This document shows, piece after piece, positions 1 through 14,700 of a DNA stretch of 64,000 nucleotides. The notes below the pieces were generated by a model that made no database searches, was not told the DNA's origin, and worked only from the letters and a program-made list of their open reading frames with translations. The number at the start of each line of letters is the position of its first letter. Within the stretch, counting starts at the first letter, position 1. The DNA is from Sipunculus nudus (lineage: Eukaryota; Annelida; Sipuncula; Golfingiida; Sipunculidae), in the NCBI GenBank assembly GCA_026874595.1, contig CM049322.1, positions 32,444,340 to 32,508,339 of the forward strand, in the 5' to 3' direction. The position numbers and the translations under genes are program-made.

Positions 1-705
1 AATAGTTTCTGTACAATCAGAGTTAAATATTTCTGATTTGTAGTAATTATTACGTTGGATAGATGGAGACAGACACAAAACTTACAAATGAGCATCAGCT
101 TGCTTGTCATATAAGACAAATAGGTATCGCCAATAATAACATAACGCTCTTCATTATACATATGCATTATATGATATTCAATTTAATAAAACGCCTTTTT
201 ATGTCAGTGCGGAACGTGTCATTCCCATGGTACATAATATACTGAACGGTTATTCAACACTCCAAAGTACCACTTTTCTTAAAAGCGTATAAAAGATGGG
301 GTGTATATGTAAGTCATAACAAAATAATTTGTACAAAACAAAACAACTAAAAATATTAAAATGCAATATATATAAATAACACTACAAATATATCAATTAA
401 TAAAATATCAAAATTATATTTTTCATTAGCAGGTTTTAGATATAAAAATGAACATTTGTAATCAAGATCAAAACTGTTGTAACCTCCACATGTCAGTCTC
501 TTGTTTATAGCTTCTCGCTACTGTCTACTTGTCTGCCAGATCCTTCTTATGTCACGGTTTTGTGGTTAGTCATTAACTATTTTTCTCTTTTAAAGAGTTG
601 TTAACTCTTGGTATACACACTTCTGCTCTGAAAGTCGACAACAAAATGTTTCAGCATACGGTCAATATAATATTTTGAATAATCAGGATCATTAATTTTT
701 CTGAA

Positions 706-767
706 TCATTCATATATTACATAGCTATATCCTAAAAGTACGGCATATTCTATATCATCAAAGGTTG
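706..767 (-). CDS. Ig receptor tentative last exon with ITIM-like IEYAVL and stop
   Basis: In the phase expected from the previous exon, a possible acceptor (ctaaaaag, preceded by a pyrimidine-rich stretch) is followed by ATFDDIEYAVLLGYSYVIYE and a TGA. IEYAVL is a textbook ITIM match, and the residues after it contain three further tyrosines. The intron would be only about 66 nt, or about 83 nt if the in-phase acceptor gatatag is used instead. This is plausible but rests on a short open frame. Confidence 0.4.
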
Positions 768-3700
768 CTTTTTAGAATCCGGTGTACGTTGTCAAAAACA
801 AGAAGAAATGAGCTTGTGATTTTGTGTTTTTACCATTTTCAATATCTCTCACGTTCTGGTACACCTTCACAATTTGTAGTTCTTCATACGGAGCCGGTCC
901 TTAAGATAAATAAATCTGTTTTTTTTTATGATGTCTTAATATATTTCCATATTTAGATAGTAAGCTTATATATCTGAATGTGGCACAAATGGAACCATAG
1001 TCAATTTAAAATAGGAGAAAATTAACCCGTCCTTGGAAGAAATTTTGTAGAAAATGTACATAAATATTTCACAATATTCATTTAAAGGAAATTTATGTTA
1101 CATTTACATTATAAATATAACCTATATAATTACTTACATAATATATTATGCAGAAAATTGGGAAAAAATAAGAATAATATTTGAGGACATTTAAAATATG
1201 TTTACATATCATATTCTTACCAAGATCTGTATTTGTCACATTATGGTACTCCTCATCATGCTTGACCTGTTCATACTGTGTTGTGTCTGAAAATTAAGGT
1301 AAATTGAATGTATTGTTTAAAGTATTTTGCGTTCTTTACACCCATATAGATTACGTACCGAATTGTGTGAAGTCCGACCTTTTTTGTGCACCACCTCTAC
1401 TTACTGGACACTTACCTTCCAGCCTCTGATTATCTGTGGTGGATAGTATGTCAACGTCGTCGTACTGGACATCTCCTGAAAAAAAATTTAATATCAATCG
1501 TCTGATTTGGCACACATTATTATTCTTTTCATACCATTATAAGATACAAACTATTATTTTTTCATACCATCAAAAATTAATAATTGTACACAATATGAAA
1601 TTTATGAAATAACTATAAGCAGCAAGAACTGTCCTGTATTGTGACTCAATACGATTGGTATATATGTGTGTGTGTGGGCTGACAACTGCCATAACAAATA
1701 TTGACCTAATACTAAGACCTCAGAGAGCTTTGAAATGAGAATAACTTCTTACCTGCTGCGAGCTGGCCAGGCTTCACGCCTTGCCGGTTCCTTCCTGATA
1801 CATTGGTTTTCGTTTCTGGTTTGTTTGGGTCACTGAAAGTATAATTATATAAAAGAATTTCTTTGAATTGCAGTTGCATGCTGAATTTTGCATTAGGTAT
1901 AGTGTTCCTTCATATATATGAATTATTACGAATAGACGGTTCTCTTAAAGCAGATATTAATGTGCTAAATATTATTGAATTCACATAGAAGTTTTATTCA
2001 CATGAAATATATTAAAATTACTGCATGTGACTCTTTCCGTGTCCTTTCATAATTAAAGTTTCATTTTCATAAATAATAAGATATCATATTTACACTAACA
2101 TATCGACATAAAATCAATCTTTTAAGTAAACATTGTTAATTTACTCACGCAGAACCAGCCGTCCGAGTTGCTAAAATTAATAAAGTGCATTTGCTATGAT
2201 CCACTCCATGAAAGACAAAATTTTTTCATTTATAAGATGCATACGATGAATTATTGGAATCAGAGATATGATATATTTTAAGATTGTATTTAGATATTGA
2301 AACTGCAAAATAAATATTTAGAATGTCAGTTAACCATATGAAATGACACATTTTTACTGCTGCCATTACATCATTAACTCTGTTTATCTTCCAATATATC
2401 ATGGCTAGGCATATAAATCAAGTCTGTCGCTTCATCCAATGCCCGTAAATACGTTGTTCTTGTATAATGGTAAATACGTAGATAAATGCCCTCTTGGTGT
2501 ATGTTCTATCATCATGATAGTCATGGATATTCACTTTTTCTTAAAATTTGGACCAAGATTTAAAATCATGCCCCACCTTTCGTAGCATTATGTCTCATGT
2601 AGACCACCACAACAATCAGCACAATTAAAAGTGTAAGAAAGAGAGCTCCAGTAATACCAGCAGCAACAGCAGCTGCCGACGACGCTCCCACATCAGTCGA
2701 ATCTGATCAAACAGCATTCACTGTAGGTTAATAAGATCATTCCAAAAAGGACATTTAAATCTCTTACCTTTGATTCATATGCTTCTTTTATATAGATTAT
2801 TATATCATTGGAAATACTAAAATAGGTGAGTTTTTTCTTCAAGGTATCTACGATGGTAAATAAAATGTACGAATACAATCATAATAAGAATCACGGGGTA
2901 AACCGAATGGTAGGGCTATTTTGTTCCCGAATGAACAAAACGAATAATAAAATTTAGCTAAACAACTAGATTATTTCAAATTCTTCTTTATATACTGACC
3001 TTTATGGAATCTTATGCGCTCTACCAGATCTCCTCTGTAGTATAAAACCAATTCAAATATATATTTCCTTTCTGTATCAAGTCCTTCAATAACGTAACTT
3101 GTTGCTGTAGCGGTCAGGTTTCTATGTGCCAAACAGGTTGGTGGCTGACAGTTAGCAGTTTGTTCTGCTTTCTCGGCATCATACTGTAGTATCTGTTGAG
3201 CATCACATGCCCCTGTTGGCCTCTGCCATTTCAGGGAGGCCCAAGTTCCATCACGCCTATACTTCACCGATGAATGTTTAACAAATGTTTTTTCTAAGAA
3301 AATAAATAACCATCATGGATGTTCATTTATGCATTAAGTTAGCATGCCTGATTTCTTAAAACACTTACCTAATATGATGGAACACAGTTTAGGTCAAAAA
3401 CAGTTTACTTCGCCAAGTTTATATTATTTTGGACTGTGGATAATTTTTATTAATTAAGCTACCCAAAAACCCCCTTAGATACAATATATTTCAATTGAAA
3501 TATTATTCGGTTTAATTGATTAGGTATCTGAATTTTTAACTCTTTTGTTTTTTTCTGTGCACACTGTAATTGACTATACTTATAGATAAACTGAAATGAG
3601 TTGGAATGCATGATAGGAGAAACATAGCTATTTAAAGGGATCAGACGGAATTACTCAGGTACTTGTAGTTCCGGCACACATACAATTCATACTATCATAC

Positions 3701-6700
3701 TGAGTTTAGCTGATTATCGCTAGTATATGAACCAACCCAAAAGGATGAATGATATATATAAAGCACCAGAATCTAAATTATAAATAATAAATTGTATAAT
3801 TGTATTAACCAGGGTAAAAGAATATAATACTTGCTGTCAGCTAAGGTGTTTTTTTTTTAGTAAATCTATCTTAAGAGTAAATCTGTCTTTATCTTATTTG
3901 TATATAAGCATATAACATACCTGATACCGCCACAAATGATTTTAAAATACATATTGTAAAATTAGATAGGTAGCTAGATAGATAGTTAGATCGATAGGTA
4001 GATATATCTGTTTTGTCTGTAATTGTTTCTTTGTATCATGTCATTCACGAAATGTTTACAAATCCTGTATATGAATTGCTCCCAAGGACCCTATTCTCCC
4101 TAGACATGGTAAATACATGTACTTACATTTGATGGATGATATATTTTAAGTAACTTTACTGAACGAAAAATGACGTGTACATTGTCAACTTGTCACGCTA
4201 TAGGTAGCGTCATATTGACCCTCTGCCATTACGACCATATTACTTGCGCCAGAGTGTCATGACATCTACGTCTGAGGATCTCATTAAAAGGCCTTATGAA
4301 GATGCAAATATTTTCGTCAGTCTGACAACGCTTCATGGGCTACAGGTACACTGTCTATCAACATAAATCAGACCATTCGATAGCATTTTTTGTGTACTTT
4401 CTAATAATACCAAATATGAGCGACAAAAGTTCCTGTTTAACCCAGCACATTGGTAAATTGTTGAATTTATGACCGCATGAACACAAGCATGGCTCGCACG
4501 GGTTACAGGATGCGGGCAACTTGCAGGCGACACAGGAAATGACCCGTGTCCATGGAGACGGTGTTTCAGTTTTGGTTGCGAGCTCACATATATACTATTG
4601 TGTTTATTCACATTCCAAGCATGACATTGAAATTATAGGCCGTTTTCCACAATATGAAAGCAACCAGATGCAAAACCACTGCGATACGTTCCTCCATATT
4701 ACTAGTATCACGACTCGAGTAGGCTTACCAGCCCAGTTATCCGATTGCCTACTGAGTCGGGTTGTCACGGCTACGCTGTAGGTAGCTGTACATAATTAAC
4801 AAAATTTGTTTCACAATGTTAATATGATCATTTCTTTTAAAAAACTGGTCACGGTTCACTGATCACTGGTCCCTTGTTATATTACAAATGGTCAGAGTTA
4901 AGATAAACTTTAAAGAACGAAGACCGCGTAAGGGATATAAAAGTGTCTTTGCAAATAATTTTTTTAATTACCAAGCGTCTTGAAAATAATTGGTTCTGAT
5001 TCGGTGAAAGATCTACCCCTGTGCTTGTCGTGGGCCACTACTTTGAACTGGTAATCTGTTTCTGGTGTTAACCCCGTCACCCTGACGTGGATGTGTCTCT
5101 TTGAACGTGGGTCCCTGATGTTCGATTTATACTCCAGGTACTCTGTCGTCCCTGTCTCTCGGTAATAAACGCTAAAGGTCTGTGTGTAACCACCATCAAA
5201 GCCTGTCGGGCACCAGTTCTCCACAAAGACAGGGGATTCAAAACATCTTAAGTTGTTAATTCAGGGCTCCCCAAGTTTATCTGATGGATCAAAAGGATTT
5301 TTCTTCAAAATATCAGAGTGGAGACGATTATTTCAATGTAAAACAAATATAAATTTTAATTTTAACCGGCTTCTGTGGATCAGGTAGAGCACAGGACTCA
5401 AGCCGGGAGATCGTGAGGTCGTCACCCAGGGTGAGCGCTCTGTATGCTTATTGGGAAGCCGTGCCCGACGGCCGTGTTTCGCCCACAAACGAGTGCGCCT
5501 TCCTGGGGCTCCTCGGTGGTATAACCGAGCAATTGGGACGATTACACACCCAGGGCTCCCAAGTGGAGTAGTCAACTGGCCTGGTTAACGCCAGAATAAA
5601 AAAATGAGAGGAACCGTGTGGTACTGCTCTGTCACGTAGTCCGAAACCCGAATGGAATTTTGCAGATGTACATATATGTAGTAAAGTAAGCATTAAATAA
5701 TGTAGGCGGTTACCTCCACCAAAATTTAAAAACAAATAATTTTAATGCAGCTACAGAAGAATAGCGGAAGTATTTATGTTGGTGGATAGGCTTATCTCTG
5801 TAACATACTGTGACACCGATAAATATATGTGAAATAGCGTACATATGAAGTGATATATTGTCGACGTTTTTAGGTAGAGAAGTTGTTAATGCCAAGCAGT
5901 AATAAAGTTTATCATGGACTACAATTCAATACAGTCTTTACCTGCATATACGTACTGTATTAATGACAGATTATTATTTCGGGTAATACCACTTTATCAT
6001 GAATATATTATTCTCGTGCCCTCGTATTTTTATGATATAATGTTTCCACCACAAGTGATTAGCTCATATGGCCGATATTGTTGCGACCAGTCGCGCAAGG
6101 ATGTCTGGTCTAAAAATGTCAGAAACAAAGGAATCTAGTGAATTGCTGCCATTTATATAACTTTACAAAAGTTAAAGATACCAAGCTCTTTCGGTAGGAA
6201 AGAAGATGGCTGAAGTGAAGAAAGGTCAGCATTCTCTACAAAACAAGTTCTAGCACTTTCAACTGTTCATCATTCCTCCGCCAGATGGCGAAGTATTGGA
6301 TTCGTTTGAGGAAATCTAATTCACCATAAGGCATTCATTTACTACTACCTGGTTTAAGCAGCCGATGTTGTGATATATGCCGATATATGTATTGTGTACC
6401 GTGGCCCTGGGGAAGTTAAGAAGACAGGAATTTCAAATATAGTATTTCATTTGTGATTACTTCAGCCATAGTTTGTTTATAAGATCCAAACAAGTGGTCG
6501 TATGTAAAAAAATTATTCAACAAAAAAAGGAAAAAGCTTTTGCTTACCTTGTGGTTGCACCAGATAATGGAAGTAACTGCCTCTCAAGACACCGTTGCTT
6601 GCTTGGACTGTATACGTGCCTAAATCTTTTTCCGTAGAAAATGTTACGGTCAAATTACTCTTGGAACTTCGGTTGATTATGATGGTTCGTGTACTCTGAG

Positions 6701-9700
6701 TTATCGTAGTATTTTTACCACCTTTAACTTTAAACCACTGGAATTTTACACTTGCAGGATTGGCGTCTACCTCAATTGAAAGATGAAAAGCCTTTCCCAA
6801 GGCCGTGAATATTCTTTCTCCATCCGGTGGGTGATCGGGCTGTTTAGGAGTATCTGGAATTAAAAAAAAAATAATCTATGTTCCTCTATTTTATTAGTGC
6901 TCTAAACATCGTAATATGTGTAAGTTCATTTAGGTTTTTCAATTTGTTACTCCTGATGATACAATGGTAATATTCAGTAAATCATATAACTGTCTGTAGA
7001 GCTTCTTTTGGAAATCCAGCAAGCTTGTGACTTTTCAATTACTTACCTTGGGAAAAGTATCCGTTTTATTCCTTTTTTTATTGAACATGGCCTTTACTAT
7101 TAAAAAATGCCATCTACAAGATTAGTGTATTATCCGAAGAGTATAACAAAATAGAAATGTATCCGATAGAATACCCAAGGAAAGACATATAATTTTTTTT
7201 CAAGTATGAAGATGACATAACCTTAACGTGGATCATTGGGGGGAAAATGATATGACATATTCGTCGGGGAGCAAAACACGAATTAAAATTTCAATGTACC
7301 AACAAAATTTCTATTCTACGGTTTATAATGCACCAGCAACCCAAGGTTATGTCCGACGGCTGCATTAGTATTTTAAGTAGGCCTCTTAAATACTATAAGT
7401 GGCCACATAAGAAAGGCCTCGTGTTTTACAGACTTATGCTATACTGCCCCCAGTTCTGAAAGCAATCTGATCAAGTAATTGTATAAGCAAAACTCATAAA
7501 TGCATTTGAACTGGTATTATACTTCATAAAATTAGCTTTTCTCTTCGGTGTAAAATCCGCGGACGAGATTCAAATTATAGATTTATACGCATGAGATTAT
7601 ATTTTTGTGGGCCTACGCCTGTGAATACAATCCTAACTGAACAAGTTGGACACAGAATGAGAACACAATAGGCATTCTTAAAGAAAGGCAGTCGGTTCTT
7701 CATATTTGACGAGTTTCAAAGGATCTACGGATAAATAAAATATATTGAATTGGGATAATGCGCGAGTCCTTTTAATATATCTAAAAACTCATAGATGGTA
7801 AATCTTAAGGTATGTAAACATTTTTTATTTTTCTTTATTTTTATTATTGGTGAAATTGCATACTAGGTATTGAAAGAAGGAGTTTATTACGTGCCGCACA
7901 TTTTCCTCTAGGCTCATTGCTCTGGGAGCTATACTTTCTATTGCTATATTTGGCTTGTGGTTTAATCTCTTTCGACAGGACACCGGTAACATTTTCAAAA
8001 CATATTGAAAATTAGTAAAGCACCCCTGCCCCTTTGCGAAGGTAATAAAGATGTACTATGTAAGGAATGTGGGATGCGACAAGCGTACAAAATCGGTAGA
8101 AGTATTGAGTAATAAAGAAAGTGAGATTCCTCATGCTCGGATCCGGCATTCGGTATGTGTATCCGGCAAAACGATTGCTACATGAAACCATATTTTAAGT
8201 TTCGGGATGGTATCAAGGGGCAACAAAGAAAAAACGCATGCTGCCGTGCAAGTTTATATGAAATTGCTCAACATGTATTCCGCATTCCGTACATAAGAAA
8301 TCTTAGCTTTACACGTTTTTACTGCAGAAACTGGCTAAAATGATCCCCCAAAGCCCAGGCGAAGCTCTGAGAACATAGACGAAACAGTGTTTCGTTCTAC
8401 TTTGAACAGCAGAGAGTCCATACTACGTCTGCACGTGAAAAGGCTACTCATAAGGGAAGAAAGGGTATGTGTACCGTTTATTCATAAAACATGAACAAGC
8501 CAGTTTGTAATGAAATAACCAGACACACTGTTGTGCTATAAATAGAGTATCAGTTAAATGCATAAGAAATGCCGATTTACCTGCAAATATATAATCCATT
8601 GATTCTTGCATTTCAATATGATCATACACAACATTTTTTTTTTAATTTAAAGGCAGAAGTTGATACCTACTACTAGTTATCAGGACATGAGGAAACATAG
8701 TGAACACTTCATGTTAAAACTTATGTAATTTTCCTAAATATGGAATTTCCGTTCACTTATATTTATGTATGGGCGATATAGTATATAAATATACCCTGCT
8801 TTATAGAATGTTACGTACACTGTCAAAAGCTGCGATTTTTCAGCGTACTCCAACAGACATATCTCGGGTTTGCCAAAGACGGATTTTTGGACCCATCTCC
8901 CTCGGGGATGGAGGATTGAGGGAGCTTAAATCATTTACTTTCTTATTACAACAGGGCCAAGGACTATAAAAACAACGAACAATAATCATGGCCCTCATGC
9001 TGTGACTGAAATCTCTCAGGTAAAACGCTCGTACAATTGAAGTGACGTCATTGTCCTTCAAATATGGCCATATCGTCACCTGCTAATAACTGTGTAAAAA
9101 TAAATGCAATAGACCCCCCCACACACACACACAATCACTCGAGTGCATTCCGGGGTTATTTACGCATGGATTGCCTCCAAACTTTAATAAATTATCCCTT
9201 GTATTACTGCCGAGCTATCCTAAAACTTTCATCAAAGTACATTGAGAACTGTTTGTATTATCGTGCTAAACACAAACGGACAAACAGATAAACAGCCGCT
9301 GCCAAAAACATAACCCCCAACCCTTGGCTGGGCGGAGGTTATAAGGCTGAGTTATCTCCATCTTGTCGGCTCTACGGTCATGTGAAATACACCTTAACAA
9401 CGTCAAAGCCAGCAGAAAATGAATATCGTTCTAATATGTAAGTAAATGATAAACATTTAACTCAGATCGTTTATACAATACTGAGTTACATGGTAATTTA
9501 TTAGATTATGTTTGGATAAACATGGGCTCCATATCTACTTACAATGTACATTGAGTTTTTTCTTTGCTTCAACAGGATGACGTGGTGGTCTTCTTTCTGT
9601 GTGCATATTCTCAAGCACACACCGGACCTCGGCCCCGTTGTCATCTTTGGTAACGACGAAGGATACAGAAGTTATGTTCGGATGGGTTGTCCTGATTTTC

Positions 9701-9932
9701 TTCTTGCCTTTGTACCAGCTATAGGTGCAGGTCGGACGACCAGGGTCTCTTGGCTGACAGGTAACCGTATAGTTCCCTCCCTCTTGCCAGGGCAAACCAG
9801 GTGTTAATGTAAGATAAGGTCTCGAAGGAGGCCCTAAGCAAGAACAATATGCTTTAGTTAATCAACTGCACCTTATGGTAGTAATAATGTAGCTCTTTGC
9901 ACCGTTTTATGTTATCCTTTCATATATATAAA

Positions 9933-9984
<52 letters not shown>

Positions 9985-11088
9985 TTACTGAAACCTTCTG
10001 AAGATGTTACGTTAACTTTTTCAATTATCTAACGCATTCATGAACACTATGTACTTGCTCATATGTTGATTGTACGATTCTTGCATGTTTTATTATCAAT
10101 TAAAGTTCACAATCACCATGTAATGTTAATTACACATCATGGTCCTTCAATGCTGCCAAAAAGAACGGACATTAATTATATAACTTTACTTTCTAATTAA
10201 TTCATTTTGAAATTAAAAGCCCATGTGACCTGATTTTATCATAAGACGTCTTCAACAACCAAGCTGACATAGCTGACCTATCAGTCTATCCTAGGAGGTG
10301 TCTTTACCATAAATAAATTTGGTAATAAAGGGTGAATTGTAGGCTCGCCAAGTTTAATGCCTAGCTTTAATAAGTCGTATTTCCGGGCGTCATAAATATA
10401 CATCGTCATCCGGGCTTAAGTTATAGGCAGTTTAAGGAGAGTCGGATATAGAAGTATCAGAATCACAGGATTGGGGAGATTCCACCTTGACACACGTCTG
10501 TCTGCCGATATGTAAATGTAGATAATGCGTCATGTAAAAAAATTGAATGATTACAAATAATAGTCACGTCATATTTAATGACGCCTCATGGCCTAAATGT
10601 ACACATGCAGATAAAGTATTCCATACCAAACGTCAGATATGTTTGCGTACTTTCTGAACACAATGATCAATGATCAAGATTTTGTTATACCTTGCTAGAT
10701 AGAACCATTTGCAAGGAAACCTCATTATTCAAAATACACACACATACACAAACACATTCATGCGTATATCCGTACAAGAGAGGACCTTGCTTTAAAACTA
10801 TACTTCCGAGGACGAACAATTCTGCTTGAGTTAGCAAGAAAAGCTCTTGAAATCCTTAACACTTAGGGTAAGCATGTTTCCTCGGACACTTTTTTTTTAA
10901 GAAAAAGGCTGGTTAGACATGAGAACGATGTGTTGACTGAGAGCATAACTTGCGAGGACAATTTGCGAGGACTTTCAGTTTATGTCATGTCTTATTGTCA
11001 CAGAGAGGAACTACTAATCAGCATATCAAGCATGCCTGTGTTAAACATATATATTTATAACATGATTCAGGGGAATGAACATGCTTTC

Positions 11089-11158
<70 letters not shown>

Positions 11159-11683
11159 ATAAACACAACATTATATGAAACATCACGGTACAATTAAAAG
11201 TACATAAAGTATGGGAAGATATAATACATCTTTTATTTTTATATTTATTTGTTTCCTGTTTACTCCTGGTAATATAAGGTTCTACTTCTAACTTCTTACG
11301 ATCTAAATAAGATCTGAAACCGCTAAACAGGTTGGTTAACCAGTTAAACATATTATCGAGCATCCGGCTTACACACACATTCACTTTTCTAACCATCTTG
11401 CAAAGCTCTCAATAGATGGCGCTGTCACATACATACAGAACCAATTTCAAACAAAACATTCTTTCTGAGGACTTGCAAGAATCTTCCCAAGCATAGTTTC
11501 CCTGCTTTTTAAATGCTTTAAAATGCTTTAACAGCTTTCCGTTTGCAAGGACCTATGTGTATGTCCTCACAAGAAGAAAAAGTCCTCGTGTGTTTGGTGA
11601 GCAGTCAATATCGTGTCCTCTTAAGTATGGTTATACAATCACCCCCACCCCCACCCCCTCCCCCACACCCAACACACAAACAA

Positions 11684-11722
<39 letters not shown>

Positions 11723-14700
11723 CTTAATTAAGGAGCAGTGGGATTGTCGGAAAACAAATCATATTCACTATGGGCAATATCGCCCGCCCCGATGTTTTTG
11801 GTATGTATGCTGTAATGCATCTTCTTAATTAAGGTCACGTGCCAGTGTTTGGCGCTTTCTTCATCTTATCAGGGTATTTTCCAGTCGAAGTTATCAATCA
11901 ATAAATCATTCATTTATGATGGAGTTTTGACATTTAACATATGAAGTTTCCATTGTAAAATAAAGGCCAACATATCGAATGAAATGTAATATTCTGAGGA
12001 ATAGTGTTAAATCATGTCAATTATATAAATTTGTGTGTGTGTATCTATATCCGTTTTAACTATGATGTTTATGGAGAAAATTTCCTGACCATACGTAAAA
12101 TTTAATACGGTTTTCATTTCTTCTCTTGCAATAACTTTTAACTTCAGCCTTACTGTTTCAAAAGATCTACCAGGCGATTTTTATCCTATGGGAAATAATT
12201 TAAACATTCAAGAAGAATTGAATAAAAATAAAACTTACAATAGACAGATAACGTTGCTTGTGTTTTAAGCGGTGTATCCCAGGCCCTTTGTATGGCTTGG
12301 CACGTACATGTCTGTGTATTCCATTCCTTCTTCACTACCGCGCTAAACTTGCTGACACGTTTGTCACCAGTTACAATACCTGATTCTGGACATATCCAAG
12401 ATATATTAGACGGCGGAGGCTGACCCCCTTTGATCTCACAGGTGATCGTTTTATTATCCCCGCTGTACAGGATCTTGTATCTCTCTATCCCAGTCATCAT
12501 TAAACCTGTAGGTGGATCTGTACAATGACAAAGGGAATTACATGTAAAATAAGTTACCGCCTTGTTGGAAATTATGAAGGCAAAATTGTCATGGTAGTGA
12601 TATTCTTCATGTTCTTAAACAAGGCTGTGGATGCTTTATGTTAGTTAAATAATAGTATTATATTTGTGTGTTCTGAGCTGATTTTTTTTTTTTTTTGTGT
12701 TAGTTATACATCAAATGACAAAACTCACAGTCCACGTCCAGTGAAACTTCCTTACTCCATGTAGAATTCCCTGCTATATTTTTTATATTACAGGCGTACT
12801 TCCCTTGTTCCTTCCTCGTGATCTTACTGATGGTCAGAGTACCGTCTGTCTGGCTGATGCCTCGTGTTATCTTATTATATCCTCGTTTAAATCTGTACTT
12901 AAGAATCCGTTCACTTTTTTCAGCAGGAATACATTTGATTTTAACAGTCGTATTTTCTCTCACATATTTATTTGGAGAGTCTTGGATGGTTATTGATGGG
13001 CGCAAAGGTTTTTCTGCAAAATAATATTAAGCAGAATGTATAAGCAGAACACTTATGTCCAGTCACAGTAAAAACACGTGTAGGTGCATGAACCGTATGA
13101 TCCATTTTAATTGACTATTTCAGTCAAATCAAATAATACAGCAAATTATTCATTTGTATTTCTGGCTTTCATCTCTCAAGCTTAGTCACACTGTGTTTGT
13201 GGATTCATATGTTGTCATAATTTCATATTCTATCTAACGTACACATTGGATGGTCATCGAATATACTGCTTTATTCATACAAATTATATATATATATATA
13301 TATATGTTTATAATGTAATATATATCAAACAGTCTCGGACTGTTTGATATATATTACATTATCTTTGCTCTCTGTTTTACGGATCGAGCCCTCTGTTTAT
13401 GCATTAAGAAGGAGTATATTGACATTCATGTTTGGCCATACGTTAAACCAATTTATGATACATCGCTGTTTATTGTACTTAGGAGAAGTAATACAACAAA
13501 AGGCTTAATAAAAAGTCAGTGTGACGTCATCCTATGCCGAGTACTATCTGCGGTCGATACCCTTTTTGTCACACATTCAGACGGGTCGAAACGAGTGTGA
13601 TCAAAATAAATTAATTACCCCAGAATCCACCAGATGTCACTGTTGGCCGGTAAGCTGCCTAGAGTGACCCACGAGAGTGGTGGGAGTGCACAACAGTGAC
13701 AGACAGGTAATGTTTGACAGAGCAAATTCGAAATTTAAATGAGTCGGTTCCCTTGAGACCCCACAGGAATTTAATTCTATCTAACATAAGCTGTTATGTA
13801 TTCCACAATTTAGTGTATTTGGGGTGTGCTGGTGCTTAATTCATTGGCTTTTGGCAACTTTCTGCTGATCCAAATCAAGGTTACATATTATGTTCCCCCA
13901 AAAATTTTAGTCATTTAAAAAATTAGGTACAGATATATCCAAGCTTTGGTGGGAAAACCTTGTTTTGACAAGCTACTTTATAAATATTACAGATATGGAA
14001 TGCAAAATATGTAAAGTTTATATTTCAGGCAAATGTCACATTACTCTTCTTTGATCTAATAAGCCGGGCTGTATTTTTTTAAAGACAAACCTACTCAATG
14101 CCTACAATAAAGAGCAGGATACATAACAAAATGTGAATAGAGTGTCGGGCACATAGTTGAATACACTTCTTACGCAATAGTGACACGTTGCATTCTCCCT
14201 GAATATAATGTTATGTTTATATCTTGTAATAAATTTAATTTTATCGGAAATGTGGTCTGTGTTTTTGACAAATTAAAAAAAAAATATGTTTTTTATTTCC
14301 GTGCATATATACAACTTTTCTTCTTTACTATTGCAAAGTAACGATTTTGAATGACTTACCGATGACCACGACTCTAAATATTCTTTCATTTGGGTTCATT
14401 CTTGGGACTACCTGTGTGCATTTATATGACTTTGGATCTGCAGAACTGATGTTACTGAGCTTACACTTTCCCCATGTCGGACAGGATACTCTGTTCTTAA
14501 ACGTAGTATTCGCCAGATTGTTTTTACCAGGTCTCTGGATAATAAGAATTGTGAGTTTATCACCTTCGTTATAATACCATATTATATCGAAGGTCTTATT
14601 AACAATATCGGAGCAATCCATCGAAAGGTTTCTTCCTTCAGCCACTTCTTTGGGAACCTCAGCAGCTAGAAATATAACGAAAAAAAACACAAAATCTATG

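Noticed and set aside
5710-5750. Minus-strand AALKLFVFKFWW as a missing FN3 strand-A exon
   Set aside because: Acceptor and donor exist, but the composition lacks the usual proline-led strand A and has two adjacent Trp. Fit to the domain is poor.
10930-11178. 82-codon plus-strand frame ending in Ile-Tyr repeats
   Set aside because: It is a translation of a (TA)n tract inside an intron. Similar Ile-Tyr or Arg-Glu frames at 22417, 28941, 29699, 33941, 35493 and 55097 were dropped for the same reason.
14347-14574. 75-codon plus-strand frames at 14347 and 16190
   Set aside because: Antisense shadows of the duplicated Ig1 exons.
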